Positions 33,288-45,359 are shown, counted from the stretch's first letter. The stretch is DNA of 64,000 nt from Streptomyces marokkonensis (GCF_008312835.1 NZ_VSKS01000005.1:248001-312000); one strand, 5' to 3'. Notes: a model not told the origin generated them from the letters alone. Numbers and translations are program-made.

Positions 33288-34297
33288 GCCGCCTCGGCGG
33301 ACTCCGTCCCCTGCCGGGCGCCGCCTTCCACCGAGTAGCGGCGCGAATCGATGCGCGAGCGTGACGGCCACCGCACGTCGTACGCCCAGCCCAGCTGCTC
33401 GAACCAGCGGATCAGACGGGCGGAGGAGTCCAGCTGCCCGCGCTCCACCCCGTGGCGCGCGGACGTGGGGTCGGCGTGGTGCAGGTTGTGCCAGGACTCA
33501 CCGCAGGACAGGACCGCCAGCCACCACACGTTGCCCGAGCGGTCGCGCGACTTGAAGGGACGCTTGCCGACCGCGTGGCAGATCGAGTTGATCGACCACG
33601 TCACGTGGTGCAGCAGCGCCACCCGGACCAGCGAGCCCCAGAAGAAACCGGTGAACGCGCCCCACCACGACATGGTGACCAGGCCGCCGATCAGCGCGGG
33701 CAGCGCCAGCGAGAGCGCCGTCCACAGGATGAACCACCGGGAGATCGCGCGCAGCGTCCTGTCCTTGATCAGATCCGGCGCGTACTTGTCCTGCGGGGTC
33801 TGCTCCTCGTCGAACATCCAGCCGATGTGCGCCCACCACAGGCCCTTCATCAGCGCCGGGACCGTCTCCCCGTACTTCCACGGCGAATGCGGGTCGCCGT
33901 CGGCGTCGGAGAACTTGTGGTGCTTGCGGTGATCGGCCACCCACCGCACCAGCGGGCCCTCGACCGCCATGGACCCCGCGATCGCCAGCGCGATCTTCAG
34001 GGGCCGCTTCGCCTTGAACGACCCGTGCGTGAAGTGACGGTGGAAGCCGATGGTGATGCCGTGGCACCCGAGGAAGTAGAAGAAGACCAGCAGACCGAGG
34101 TCCAGCCAGCTCACCCCCCACCCCCACGCCAGCGGCACCGCCGCCACCAGCGCCAGGAAGGGGACGGTGATGAAGAGCAGCAGGGTGATCTGCTCGATGG
34201 AACGCTTGCGCTCGCCGCCCAGCGTGGCGGAGGGCGCCACGTCGTCGGACCGCGACTGCTTCGAGGCTTCGTCGAGCACGTCGGAACTTGAGGTCAT
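33284..34297 (-). CDS. Acyl-CoA/fatty-acid delta-9 desaturase
   Basis: A 337-aa integral membrane di-iron desaturase that introduces a cis double bond in fatty acyl chains. It has the three histidine boxes HRHFTH, HRKHH and HNLHH, and four to five hydrophobic segments. The N-terminus (about 35 residues) is polar. ATG 34297 follows GGGGACACGT. The stop overlaps the TetR gene. The promoter region upstream contains two TACGG-type palindromes, so expression is probably repressed by the TetR protein and tied to membrane fluidity. Confidence 0.9.
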   Translation of the reverse strand: MTSSSDVLDEASKQSRSDDVAPSATLGGERKRSIEQITLLLFITVPFLALVAAVPLAWGWGVSWLDLGLLVFFYFLGCHGITIGFHRHFTHGSFKAKRPLKIALAIAGSMAVEGPLVRWVADHRKHHKFSDADGDPHSPWKYGETVPALMKGLWWAHIGWMFDEEQTPQDKYAPDLIKDRTLRAISRWFILWTALSLALPALIGGLVTMSWWGAFTGFFWGSLVRVALLHHVTWSINSICHAVGKRPFKSRDRSGNVWWLAVLSCGESWHNLHHADPTSARHGVERGQLDSSARLIRWFEQLGWAYDVRWPSRSRIDSRRYSVEGGARQGTESAEAA

Positions 34298-34361
34298 ACG
34301 TGTCCCCTGTGGGGTATGTGGACTGAGGGTCGGTGCCGGGCCGCGGAACCGACGGCCTTCC

Positions 34362-34388
34362 TACGGTTCCGTAACCTACGGCAACGTA
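34362..34388. promoter_or_regulatory. Twin palindromes upstream of the desaturase-TetR operon
   Basis: A perfect 12-bp palindrome TACGGTTCCGTA (34362-34373) is followed, 15 bases on, by TACGGCAACGTA (34377-34388). They lie about 65-90 bases upstream of the desaturase start, an arrangement typical of TetR operators. Confidence 0.65.
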
Positions 34389-34586
34389 AGTATGGCAGTG
34401 CGTCGCCCGGCGGCAAGAGCCCGTGAGCCTGCGCGTCCGGGTCGGCACCTATCCTTGAGGTCGGTCGGACAGCGCGGTCCGCTCTGATTTCTGCCCGGAC
34501 GCCCGGCCCGTGAGCGGCGCACGCCGCGCGAGACGCCGTCCGGGTTCCCTCCCAGACGAGCTTCAACACTGCAAGGAGCCGCACCT

Positions 34587-37319
<2,733 letters not shown>

Positions 37320-37331
37320 CCCGCCCCGCAC

Positions 37332-37373
37332 GCGGAGGTGCCCCCGGCCCGTACGGGCCGGGGGCACCTCCGC
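37332..37373. terminator. Perfect 42-bp palindrome between ppc and the convergent surface-protein gene
   Basis: Two exact complementary halves (first half starts GCGGAGGTGCCCCCGG) meet at GTAC with no loop other than the turn. Placed 12 bases after ppc and 11 bases after the end of the convergent LAXTG gene, it can terminate both. Confidence 0.75.
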
Positions 37374-37384
37374 CGGTCCTGGTC

Positions 37385-38074
37385 TCAGCCGGCGGACCCG
37401 CGGCGGCGGAGCACCAGGAAGGCACCCGCGGCGACCAGCGCGGCGGCCGCACCGGCCAGCAGGCCCACGGGCGCGCCGTTGCCGGTCTCGGCGAGATCAC
37501 CGGAGCCGCCCTGCGGGGACGAGGACGACCCGGGGGCCGGGGCGGCGGACGAGGGCGCGCCGGACGGCGCGGCGGAGGAGGGCGCGTCCGAGGGGCCGGA
37601 GGAGGAGCCGGCGGAGGGACCGGTGGAGGGCGACGCGGAGGGGGAACCGGACGGGGTGCCGCCGTCCTCCTCGCAGTCCGTCCAGAACACCTTGTGCTTG
37701 GCCGCTCCGTGCTCGCCCTCGAAGGTCCAGAACAGCTTGTAGTGACCGTCCGGAAGCGACAGGTCCGCGGTGCGGCCGTGCCCCTCGCCGTCCAGCGTGA
37801 TCGCACCGGACTCGACGGTCTCACCCTTGGTGCCGGCGGTCGGGGCCCAGGCCTCGATGTGCCAGTCGACCCGCTGACCGCCGTCGAAGCCGAAGGCGTC
37901 CAGGTAGAACGTGCACACGTGCGGCTCGTTGCGGCGCGGTTCCTCGCCGGTCGAGGCATCGTGGATCTTGACGGTGCCGTTGTCGCCGGGCGGCGCGGCG
38001 TGCGCGGCGGGGGCGGTCAGCACAGCGGCGGAGAACGCGACGGCGAGCACGCCGGCGCGGGCGGGGGTACGCAT
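37385..38074 (-). CDS. LAXTG-motif cell-surface protein (class E sortase substrate type)
   Basis: A 229-aa secreted protein. It has a signal peptide (MRTPARAGVLAVAFSAAVLT with an AHAA cleavage region), a domain of about 110 residues with two cysteines, and a Pro/Ser/Gly-rich stalk (about residues 140-190). The C-terminal sorting signal is LAETG, a hydrophobic helix and RRRGSAG. LAXTG is recognised by class E sortases of Streptomyces. No sortase gene is in the window. ATG 38074 is chosen since it yields a compact signal peptide; in-frame starts at 38086 and 38131 are possible. Its ligand or function is unknown. Confidence 0.72.
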   Translation of the reverse strand: MRTPARAGVLAVAFSAAVLTAPAAHAAPPGDNGTVKIHDASTGEEPRRNEPHVCTFYLDAFGFDGGQRVDWHIEAWAPTAGTKGETVESGAITLDGEGHGRTADLSLPDGHYKLFWTFEGEHGAAKHKVFWTDCEEDGGTPSGSPSASPSTGPSAGSSSGPSDAPSSAAPSGAPSSAAPAPGSSSSPQGGSGDLAETGNGAPVGLLAGAAAALVAAGAFLVLRRRGSAG

Positions 38075-38221
38075 GAGGCAGTCCATCTTCGAGTGACGAA
38101 CGGGGAAGATGTGGAGGGGGCGGTTCAGCATCCTGCCTGCCGCGACCGCAGGTCAATCACGAAGCGGCAACGCACCGGTGCCTCACCGGCACGGGCGGCC
38201 GGAAGGGCCCGGCAAAACGCC

Positions 38222-38707
38222 TCAGACGGCCAGGAAAGCCGCCGTGAGCAGAGCCGCTCCCGACAGCGCCATCACCCACGCCGTCCGCATCCGCAGCAGC
38301 CCGCCCGCCACCACGACCGACGCCAGCAGCAGCGCACCGCCCAGCGGCACCCAGGAGTAGAGGATCCCTCCGGGACCGGAGCGGACCGCCTCCCCGCCGC
38401 CCGGCTTCAGCACCACCGTGTAGGTCCGCCCCTTCTCCACGGCCACCGAGTCCTCCAGGACGACCCTCTCCCGCGGCTGCGACCCCTGCGACAACGGCGT
38501 GTACGGGCCCGAGCACGTCCGGCCGCCGCACGAGGTCACCTCCACCGTGCCGCTCTCGCGCCCCTTCGTCAGCATCGCGTGCTGCGCCGTACCCCACGAC
38601 GCCCACACACCCGCGATCAGGATCAGCACGGCGACCGCGCCCATCGCCGCGAACCGGCCGAACCGCAGGGCGGAGGAGCCACGGGAGGAGCTGACCGCAG
38701 AAGGCAT
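38222..38707 (-). CDS. Small membrane protein with extracytoplasmic domain
   Basis: A 161-aa protein. One hydrophobic helix (about 20-42, FAAMGAVAVLILIAGVWASW) is followed by an outside domain of about 70 residues with two cysteines (TSCGGRTCSG) and then two more helices near the C-terminus (about 112-135 and 140-160). No family is recognised. It lies between the surface-protein gene and pth, in the same direction as both. A role in the cell envelope is all that can be suggested. Confidence 0.6.
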   Translation of the reverse strand: MPSAVSSSRGSSALRFGRFAAMGAVAVLILIAGVWASWGTAQHAMLTKGRESGTVEVTSCGGRTCSGPYTPLSQGSQPRERVVLEDSVAVEKGRTYTVVLKPGGGEAVRSGPGGILYSWVPLGGALLLASVVVAGGLLRMRTAWVMALSGAALLTAAFLAV

Positions 38708-38795
38708 GGCCGAGATCCTTGGCCATGACCTCGCGGTCGGTCAACTTCGTCGGGGGGCAGTACGGGACAAGCCGCCCGATGCCCCTCTCGGCAGA

Positions 38796-39401
38796 TCACG
38801 AGTTGTACGTGCCCTGCGCCCGCTCCAGCCCCTCGATCACCAGACACTCCACCGCGTCCGCCGCCCGGTCCACGAAGTAGTCCAGCTCCTTGCGCTCCGC
38901 CGACGAGAAGTCCTTCAGCACGAAGTCCGCCACCTGCATCCGCCCCGGCGGCCTGCCGATCCCGAACCGCACCCGGTGATAGTCCCGCCCGAACGCCTGC
39001 GTCAGCGACTTCAGCCCGTTGTGACCGTTGTCCCCGCCGCCCAGCTTCAGCCGCAGCATCCCGTAGTCGATGTCCAGCTCGTCGTGGACCGCGACCACCC
39101 GCTCCGCCGGCACCTTGTAGAACTCTCGCAGCGCGTTCACCGGCCCGCCCGACAGGTTCATGTACGACATCGGCTTCGCCACGACCACCCGCCGGTTCGC
39201 CGGCCCCGGCGGCCCGATCCGGCCCTCCACCACCTGCGCCTGAGCCCGGCCGGCCCGCTTGAACCGGCCCCCCATCCGCTCCGCCAGCAGATCCGCCACC
39301 ATGAAACCCACGTTGTGGCGGTTCATCGCGTACCCCGGCCCGGGATTGCCCAGCCCCACCACCAGCCAGGGACCCGCCGCGCCTGCCGCATCCGTCGTCA
39401 C
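38796..39401 (-). CDS. pth: Peptidyl-tRNA hydrolase
   Basis: A 201-aa enzyme that frees tRNA from stalled or dropped-off peptidyl-tRNA. It has the N-terminal [20 protein letters not shown] with the catalytic His (about residue 33), [27 protein letters not shown] (catalytic Asp) and [18 protein letters not shown]. The length is typical. The GTG at 39401 follows GAAGGAG. It lies just downstream of the L25 gene, the conserved bacterial pairing of pth with the ctc/rplY stress gene. Confidence 0.94.
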   Translation of the reverse strand: MTTDAAGAAGPWLVVGLGNPGPGYAMNRHNVGFMVADLLAERMGGRFKRAGRAQAQVVEGRIGPPGPANRRVVVAKPMSYMNLSGGPVNALREFYKVPAERVVAVHDELDIDYGMLRLKLGGGDNGHNGLKSLTQAFGRDYHRVRFGIGRPPGRMQVADFVLKDFSSAERKELDYFVDRAADAVECLVIEGLERAQGTYNS

Positions 39402-39478
39402 GCCATGTCTCCTTCATACGCGTCGGCCGCTGCCCCGGGCGGGAACAGCGGCCGACGAAACGACGACTCCGAAGAGGA

Positions 39479-40075
39479 TCAGGCCTCGGCGGCCTGCGCG
39501 CCCTCTTCCTCGGCACCCTCGGGCGCCTCCTCGGCCTGCGCGGCCAGGACCTGCAGCACGACCGCGTCCTCCTCGACGGCCAGCGTCACGCCCTTGGGCA
39601 GCGTGATGTCCTTGGCCAGGACGGAGGCACCGGCCGCCAGACCCTCCACGGAGACCGTCACGCCCTCCGGGATGTGCGTGGCCTCGGCCTCGACCGGCAG
39701 AGCCGACAGCACGTGCTCCAGCAGGTTGCCGCCCGGGGCCAGCTCACCCTCGGTCTGCACCGGAATCTCGACCTGGACCTTCTCGCCGCGCTGCACCAGC
39801 TGCAGGTCGACGTGCTCCAGGAAGCCCTTCAGCGGGTCACGCTGCACGGCCTTCGGGATCGCCAGCTCGTTCGACTTGCCGTCGATGTCCAGCGCGATCA
39901 GCACGTTCGGCGTACGCAGCGCCAGCAGCAGCTCGTGGCCCGGGAAGGTCAGGTGCAGCGGGTCCGAACCGTGCCCGTACAGGACACCCGGAACGTTGTT
40001 CTCGCGGCGGATACGGCGCGCGGCACCCTTGCCGAACTCGGTGCGCGTCGTGGCGGCGATCTTCACCTCGGACAT
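39479..40075 (-). CDS. rplY: 50S ribosomal protein L25/general stress protein Ctc
   Basis: A 198-aa long-form L25 (CTC-type) that binds 5S rRNA. The N-terminal L25 domain (EVKIAATTRTEFGKGAARRI, GNNVPGVLYGHG-like GVLYGHG, HVDLQLV) is followed by a beta-rich TL5-type C-terminal domain and an acidic Ala/Glu-rich tail. ATG 40075 has GAGGAG seven bases upstream; the GTG at 40081 is too close to it. It is upstream of pth, as in many Gram-positives. Confidence 0.93.
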   Translation of the reverse strand: MSEVKIAATTRTEFGKGAARRIRRENNVPGVLYGHGSDPLHLTFPGHELLLALRTPNVLIALDIDGKSNELAIPKAVQRDPLKGFLEHVDLQLVQRGEKVQVEIPVQTEGELAPGGNLLEHVLSALPVEAEATHIPEGVTVSVEGLAAGASVLAKDITLPKGVTLAVEEDAVVLQVLAAQAEEAPEGAEEEGAQAAEA

Positions 40076-40179
40076 GGTCACTCCTCGAAGTCAGAAACGG
40101 ACGTGGTCACCCGGCCACGAACGGCCTGCTACGAAGAGCGCGTCGATAACGGACCGCCGTACAAGCCTCGGATGAAGCG

Positions 40180-40235
40180 GTACGGCCTCCCTCGCCGAGC
40201 AACTGCAGCAGTCTACTCGGACCAGGAGGCCGTAC
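40180..40235. terminator. Long imperfect hairpin downstream of prs
   Basis: GTACGGCCTCC at 40180 and GGAGGCCGTAC at 40225 are exact complements. Between them, CCGAG/CTCGG and ACTG/CAGT can pair further, forming a long stem. It lies about 45 bases beyond the prs stop and before the rplY promoter region, and separates the two genes. Confidence 0.6.
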
Positions 40236-40281
40236 CCAAAACGATCAACGGAACCCGTACGGGTGCCCGACTGCAGAACCC

Positions 40282-41262
40282 TTACTGCTCGTCGAACAGG
40301 CTCGTCACCGAACCGTCCTCGAACACCTCACGCACCGCACGCGCGATCGTCGGCGCGATCGACAGCACCTTGATCTTGTCCAGGCTCTCGCTCAGCTCAC
40401 TCGGCGTCGGCAGCGTGTTCGTGAACACGAACTCACTCACCTTCGAATTCTTCAGCCGGTCCGCCGCCGGACCCGACAGCACACCGTGCGTCGCCGTCAC
40501 GATGACGTCCTCCGCACCGTGCGCGAACAACGCGTCCGCCGCTGCACAGATCGTGCCACCCGTGTCGATCATGTCGTCCACCAGAACGCACACGCGGCCC
40601 TTCACCTCACCGACCACCTCGTGCACCGTGACCTGGTTCGCCACGTCCTTGTCCCGGCGCTTGTGCACGATCGCCAGCGGCGCACCCAGCCGGTCGCACC
40701 AGCGGTCCGCCACGCGCACCCGGCCCGCGTCCGGCGACACCACCGTCAGCTTCGAACGGTCCACCTTCGCACCCACGTAGTCCGCCAGCAGCGGCAACGC
40801 GAACAGGTGGTCCACCGGACCGTCGAAGAAGCCCTGGATCTGGTCCGTGTGCAGATCCACCGTCAGCAGCCGGTCCGCGCCCGCCGTCTTCATCAGATCC
40901 GCGATCAGCCGCGCCGAGATCGGTTCACGGCCCCGGTGCTTCTTGTCCTGCCGCGCGTAACCGTAGAACGGCACGATGACCGTGATCGACCTGGCCGACG
41001 CACGCTTCAGCGCGTCGATCATGATCAGCTGCTCCATGATCCACTTGTTGATCGGAGCGGTGTGGCTCTGGATCAGGAAACAGTCGGCACCACGAGCCGA
41101 CTCCTGATACCGCACATAGATCTCGCCATTGGCGAAGTCGAAGGCCTTCGTCGGGACGACCCCGACACCCAGCTGGTGGGCGACCTCCTCGGCAAGCTCG
41201 GGGTGTGCGCGGCCGGAGAAGAACATCATCTTCTTCTCGCCGGTCGTCTTGATCCCGGTCAC
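40282..41262 (-). CDS. prs: Ribose-phosphate pyrophosphokinase
   Basis: A 326-aa enzyme making phosphoribosyl pyrophosphate from ribose-5-phosphate and ATP for nucleotide, histidine and tryptophan synthesis. It has FFSGRAHPELAEEVA, the flexible-loop motif FYGYARQDKKHRGREPIS, LLTVDLHTDQIQGFF and the PRPP-binding VLVDDMIDTGGTICAAAD. The GTG start follows AGGAGAAAG. It is downstream of glmU in the same direction (88-bp gap), the standard glmU-prs order. Confidence 0.95.
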   Translation of the reverse strand: MTGIKTTGEKKMMFFSGRAHPELAEEVAHQLGVGVVPTKAFDFANGEIYVRYQESARGADCFLIQSHTAPINKWIMEQLIMIDALKRASARSITVIVPFYGYARQDKKHRGREPISARLIADLMKTAGADRLLTVDLHTDQIQGFFDGPVDHLFALPLLADYVGAKVDRSKLTVVSPDAGRVRVADRWCDRLGAPLAIVHKRRDKDVANQVTVHEVVGEVKGRVCVLVDDMIDTGGTICAAADALFAHGAEDVIVTATHGVLSGPAADRLKNSKVSEFVFTNTLPTPSELSESLDKIKVLSIAPTIARAVREVFEDGSVTSLFDEQ

Positions 41263-41350
41263 AGCACTTTCTCCTCAGAGGTGTCGCGGCAGGTGGGGAT
41301 GCGGATGTGCACTTATCACGGTACGCGGTGTCCGCGGCGGCGAAATCCGG

Positions 41351-42796
41351 TCACCCCTCCTCGGCCGGCTCCCGGGACGCCGCCTCCGCGGCCTTCGCCG
41401 CGGCACTCCCCGGCCGCTTACGGGCCACCCAGCCCTCGATATTCCGCTGCTGGCCACGGGCCACGGCCAGCGAACCGGGCGGCACATCCTTCGTGATCAC
41501 CGAGCCGGCGGCCGTGTAGGCACCGTCCCCGACCGTGACAGGCGCCACAAACATGTTGTCCGAACCCGTCTTGCAGTGCGAGCCGACCGTGGTGTGGTGC
41601 TTGTGCTCCCCGTCATAGTTGACGAACACGCTCGCCGCACCGATGTTCGAGTACTCGCCGATCGTGGCATCACCGACATACGACAGGTGCGGAACCTTCG
41701 TCCCCTCACCGATCGACGCGTTCTTCGTCTCCACGTACGTACCGATCTTGCCCTTGCGGCCCAGCCGCGTCCCCGGACGCAGATACGCATACGGCCCGAC
41801 CGCCGCCTCGGGACCCACCTCGGCACCCAGCGCCACGGTGTTGTCCACCCGCGCACCCGCACCCACCCGCGTGTCCGTCAGCCGCGAGTGAGGGCCCACC
41901 TCGCACCCCTCGGCGAGATGCGTGGCACCGTGCAACTGCGTACCCGGATGGACCAGAACGTCCCGCTCGAAGGTCACCGTCGCGTCCACCCACGTCGTGG
42001 CGGGGTCGACCACCGTCACCCCCGACAGCATGGCCGCCGTCAGCAACCGGTCGTTCAGGATCCGCCGCGCCTCCGACAACTGCACACGGTTGTTGATCCC
42101 CGCGATCTCCCGGTGATCACCCGCCACCGACGCGCCCACCCGGTGCCCCGCCTCACGCAGGATCCCCAGGACGTCCGTCAGGTACTCCTCACCCTGACTG
42201 TTGTCCGTACGCACCTTCTTCAACGCGTCCGCCAGCAACGCCCCGTCGAACGCGAACACACCCGAGTTGATCTCCCGGATCTCCCGCTGCGCCCCGGACG
42301 CGTCCTTGTGCTCCACGATCGCGGTCACGGCACCGGTGCCGTCACGCACGATCCGCCCGTAACCCGTCGCGTCCGGCACCTCGGCCGTCAGCACCGTCAC
42401 CGCGTTGCCGTCCGCCGAGTGCGTGGCGGACAACTGCCGCAGCGTCCCACCCGTCAGCAGCGGGGTGTCACCGCACACGACCACCACGGTCCCGTCCACG
42501 GAACCGCCCAGCTCCTCCAGCCCCATCCGCACGGCGTGACCCGTGCCGTTCTGCTCCTCCTGCACCGCGGTGCGCACGGCGGGGGCGATCTCGGCGAGGT
42601 GCGCGGTCACCTTCTCGCGGGCGTGCCCCACGACGACGACCAGGTGCTCCGGCTCGAGTTCACCGGCGGCGGTGAGCACATGACCCACCAGGGAACGGCC
42701 ACAGATGTCGTGCAGGACCTTCGGTGTGGCCGACTTCATACGGGTGCCCTCACCCGCTGCGAGTACGACGACGGCTGCCGGGCGAATGGCGCTCAC
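41351..42796 (-). CDS. glmU: Bifunctional UDP-N-acetylglucosamine pyrophosphorylase/glucosamine-1-phosphate acetyltransferase
   Basis: A 481-aa two-domain enzyme making UDP-GlcNAc for peptidoglycan. The N-terminal uridylyltransferase domain has [20 protein letters not shown] and [15 protein letters not shown]. The C-terminal left-handed beta-helix acetyltransferase (from about residue 260) has hexapeptide repeats ([12 protein letters not shown]-like), [12 protein letters not shown] with the catalytic His and the [10 protein letters not shown] strand. The C-terminal tail is Ala/Glu-rich. The GTG at 42796 follows GAAGGGC. Confidence 0.95.
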   Translation of the reverse strand: MSAIRPAAVVVLAAGEGTRMKSATPKVLHDICGRSLVGHVLTAAGELEPEHLVVVVGHAREKVTAHLAEIAPAVRTAVQEEQNGTGHAVRMGLEELGGSVDGTVVVVCGDTPLLTGGTLRQLSATHSADGNAVTVLTAEVPDATGYGRIVRDGTGAVTAIVEHKDASGAQREIREINSGVFAFDGALLADALKKVRTDNSQGEEYLTDVLGILREAGHRVGASVAGDHREIAGINNRVQLSEARRILNDRLLTAAMLSGVTVVDPATTWVDATVTFERDVLVHPGTQLHGATHLAEGCEVGPHSRLTDTRVGAGARVDNTVALGAEVGPEAAVGPYAYLRPGTRLGRKGKIGTYVETKNASIGEGTKVPHLSYVGDATIGEYSNIGAASVFVNYDGEHKHHTTVGSHCKTGSDNMFVAPVTVGDGAYTAAGSVITKDVPPGSLAVARGQQRNIEGWVARKRPGSAAAKAAEAASREPAEEG

Positions 42797-42865
42797 GGGA
42801 TGCCCTTCGGCTGTGTTGGGGTGGGGGTGACATCCGCAGGATACCGGGGCGTTTCCGGGGGGACA

Positions 42866-42905
42866 TGAGTGCGGGCCCTGACACAGATGTCAGGGCCCGC
42901 ACTCA
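42866..42905 (-). terminator. Terminator of tRNA-Gln
   Basis: A perfect 18-bp stem (TGAGTGCGGGCCCTGACA and its complement) around a CAGA loop begins 5 bases after the mature 3' end of the tRNA on the minus strand. It isolates the tRNA from glmU. Confidence 0.75.
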
Positions 42906-42910
42906 CTGGG

Positions 42911-42981
42911 CTCCCGGGGGAGGACTCGAACCCCCATAAGTGACACCAAAAGACACCGTCTTGCCCTTAGACGACCCGGGA
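42911..42981 (-). tRNA. tRNA-Gln (anticodon UUG)
   Basis: A 71-nt gene without encoded CCA. The acceptor stem TCCCGGG/CCCGGGA is perfect, the D-arm is GTCTAAGGGCAAGAC, and the T-arm is GGGGG-TTCGAGT-CCTCC. The anticodon loop TTTTGGT gives UUG. The discriminator base is G, as expected for glutamine. The anticodon stem GTGTC/GTCAC contains one U-U mismatch, which is slightly unusual. It is followed by a strong terminator hairpin and preceded by the LAGLIDADG-like gene in the same direction. Confidence 0.9.
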
Positions 42982-42987
42982 TAGCCC

Positions 42988-43860
42988 TTATGTCCGGTTC
43001 GATAGATCGTCCGGACGGACAGCTCCTACTATGCCGTACCACCAGCCCTCGATGCGACGGTACAGCTCGGCACCTTTCAGGACGCTGACGACGAGGCAGC
43101 CCCGGTAGTCGTCGCCGACGTTCTTGCGGACGGTCTTGGGGTTGTGCTTCTTGATGGTCGTCTTCTGGAGGAGTGCCACGTCGACCCCCAGGAGGTCGGC
43201 CCAGTGGCTTTCGGCACCCTCGACGTCGGCCGTCTCGTGGATCATGACCCGGTAGCGCAGGCGGCTGCGCTCCACTCCCAGTAGGTCCAGCCAGGCCAGG
43301 TAGACCCGGATCACTCCGGGGTCGCTGTTGACGAACTGGACGTTCTCGCGCCTGGCGTATGGCTTGTCCTTCGCGCCCTCGGCCCAGTAGAGGGCCACGC
43401 CGACGACGAACAGTTCGCGGTCGCTCAGTGCGCCGATCTCGCTCGCGGCAGTCGCCTTGGTCCGCTGTCGTTCCTTCTCGCGCAGCCGGAGTGTGGCCTC
43501 CCAGCCGCGCCTGGCGATCGTCGAGGCCTCCTCGCGGGTTCGTTTCCGCTCCGGCTTCGGCAGGTCCCGTACCCACAGGGAGATCGAGCTCTTGGAGCAG
43601 CCGAGCTCGATCTGGATCTGGTCGTACGTCCAGCCCTGGAGTCGGAGCTCCCTCGCCTTCTCCCGTAGGTCGTCCTTCGCGTTCGGCCGTTTCGTCCATT
43701 CCGGGGCCGGTTCGCCCTGCAGGAGGCGGTTGAGGATGTCGTTGTTGTCCACGTGGAGCCGGTCGCGGATCTGGCGCCGGCTCAGTCCCGCCCGTCGCAG
43801 TGCCACCGCTTGCTCGCGCAGGCCCTCGAAGTCGGCGTATTTGCCTGGTGCGTGTGTCAC
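42988..43860 (-). CDS. LAGLIDADG-like protein with two N-terminal helix-turn-helix segments
   Basis: A 290-aa protein ending 6 bases before the tRNA-Gln gene. Residues 10-50 (LREQAVALRRAGLSRRQIRD) and 65-95 (KARELRLQGWTYDQIQIELG) look like two helix-turn-helix units. From about residue 145 the sequence ELFVVGVALYWAEGAKDKPY, then NVQFVNSDPGVIRVYLAWLD, MIHETADVEGAESHW and KKHNPKTVRKN resembles LAGLIDADG-type homing-endonuclease folds with Y.GCL...V...LY at the end. It is a free-standing gene, not an intron or intein. Whether it cuts DNA or acts as a regulator is unknown; actinomycetes carry related uncharacterised proteins. GTG start at 43860. Confidence 0.65.
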   Translation of the reverse strand: MTHAPGKYADFEGLREQAVALRRAGLSRRQIRDRLHVDNNDILNRLLQGEPAPEWTKRPNAKDDLREKARELRLQGWTYDQIQIELGCSKSSISLWVRDLPKPERKRTREEASTIARRGWEATLRLREKERQRTKATAASEIGALSDRELFVVGVALYWAEGAKDKPYARRENVQFVNSDPGVIRVYLAWLDLLGVERSRLRYRVMIHETADVEGAESHWADLLGVDVALLQKTTIKKHNPKTVRKNVGDDYRGCLVVSVLKGAELYRRIEGWWYGIVGAVRPDDLSNRT

Positions 43861-44027
43861 ACCCCTACCGTCCGGGCGGAATGTGGGCTTCCCCCTTCGA
43901 ACGGTGGCCGATTCAGCAGTTCGAGGGATTTCGGGGCGTACCGCGTCCGATCGGTCACCCTGTGTGGTGCGGGTTTGTCGTGGAAACTCGCCGGATAACG
44001 GGTGGGGGGCGCCCGTAGGCTGGAGGC

Positions 44028-45344
44028 ATGACCACGACGGGGGAAGACCATGTGACGGCCCGGGGAGGGCCGTGGTGGTGGGAGCGGCGCCGCAGTGCCG
44101 TGTTCGATGCAGGGCTCGCGGTGGTGTCCGCGCTGGAGTGCGGGCTGGAGGGGATCCCGTTCGCGCGGGAGGCGGGGATCCCGGCGGCCGCGGGGATCGT
44201 GTTCGGTGTGCTGGCCGGGTCGGTGCTGCTGGTGCGGCGGAAGTGGCCGATCGCGGTGGTGCTGGTGGCGATCGCGGTGACGCCGGCCTCGATGGGTTTG
44301 CTGTTGGGCATCGTGGGCCTGTATTCGCTGGCCGCGTCGGATCTGCCGCGGCGGATCATCGGTTCGCTGGCCGGTATGCAGATGGTCGGTGTGCTCATCG
44401 TGATGTTCGTGCGGATGCGGCAGGACATCGCGAAGGAGGACGTGGACGTCGGCGACTGGATCGTGCCGTTCGCGTCGATCACGACGGCGCTGGGGGTGAC
44501 GGCTCCTCCGTTGCTGCTGGGGCTGTATGTGGGGGCGCGGCGGCGGTTGATGGAGAGTCTGCGGGAGCGGGCGGACAGTCTGGAGCGGGAGCTGCAGCTG
44601 CTGGCGGAGCGGGCGGAGGAGCGGGCCGAGTGGGCGCGGAACGAGGAGCGGACGAGGATCGCCCGTGAGATGCATGACGTGGTCGCGCACCGGGTGAGTC
44701 TGATGGTGGTGCATGCGGCGGCGTTGCAGGCGGTGGCGCGGAAGGACCCCGAGAAGGCGGTGAAGAACGCCGCGCTGGTGGGGGACATGGGGCGGCAGGC
44801 GTTGACGGAGTTGCGGGAGATGCTCGGGGTGCTGCGGTCCGGTGGGGACGGGGTGCAGCGGCGGGAGCGGGCGTCGGTGCCGTTGGCGGCGGTGGGGGTG
44901 GCCGCGGCGGTGGCCGCGTCGCGGGCGGTGGACGAGGGCGGGGGGTCGGGCGAGGGGCCGTCCCTGTCGGAGATCGACGAGTTGGTGGGGCAGTCGGCGG
45001 CCGCGGGGATGGTCGTGGATCTGTCGGTGGTGGGGGAGAGCCGTGCGTATGCGCCGGAGGTGGAGTCGACGGCGTACCGGGTGGTGCAGGAGGCGTTGAC
45101 GAACGTCCACAAGCATGCGGCGGGTGCGAAGACGTATGTGCGTCTGGCGCACCGGGTGTCGGAGATCGCGATGCAGGTGGAGAACGAGCCGCCGCCGGAG
45201 GCGGCGTCGTCGGCGGGGCTGCCGTCGGGTGGGAACGGTCTGGTGGGGATGAAGGAGCGGGTGTCGGCGCTCGGTGGGGTGTTCGTGTCGGGGCCGACGG
45301 ACGCGGGGGGTTTCCGGGTGTCGGCGGTGATTCCGGCGTCGTAG
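44028..45344 (+). CDS. NarL-system sensor histidine kinase (HisKA_3), orphan
   Basis: A 438-aa membrane kinase with four to five N-terminal hydrophobic segments (about residues 30-165), a coiled-coil (LRERADSLERELQLLAERAE) and the HisKA_3 phosphorylation site in REMHDVVAHRVSLMVVHA (His near residue 216). The HATPase_c N-box YRVVQEALTNVHKHA and the G-box GGNGLVGMKERVSALGG follow. This is the DesK/NarX-like class that normally pairs with LuxR-type regulators. None is adjacent; the orphan regulators at 23183 and 30411 are distant. The signal is unknown. Confidence 0.88.
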   Translation: MTTTGEDHVTARGGPWWWERRRSAVFDAGLAVVSALECGLEGIPFAREAGIPAAAGIVFGVLAGSVLLVRRKWPIAVVLVAIAVTPASMGLLLGIVGLYSLAASDLPRRIIGSLAGMQMVGVLIVMFVRMRQDIAKEDVDVGDWIVPFASITTALGVTAPPLLLGLYVGARRRLMESLRERADSLERELQLLAERAEERAEWARNEERTRIAREMHDVVAHRVSLMVVHAAALQAVARKDPEKAVKNAALVGDMGRQALTELREMLGVLRSGGDGVQRRERASVPLAAVGVAAAVAASRAVDEGGGSGEGPSLSEIDELVGQSAAAGMVVDLSVVGESRAYAPEVESTAYRVVQEALTNVHKHAAGAKTYVRLAHRVSEIAMQVENEPPPEAASSAGLPSGGNGLVGMKERVSALGGVFVSGPTDAGGFRVSAVIPAS

Positions 45345-45359
45345 CCGGGTGCGGGGTGG

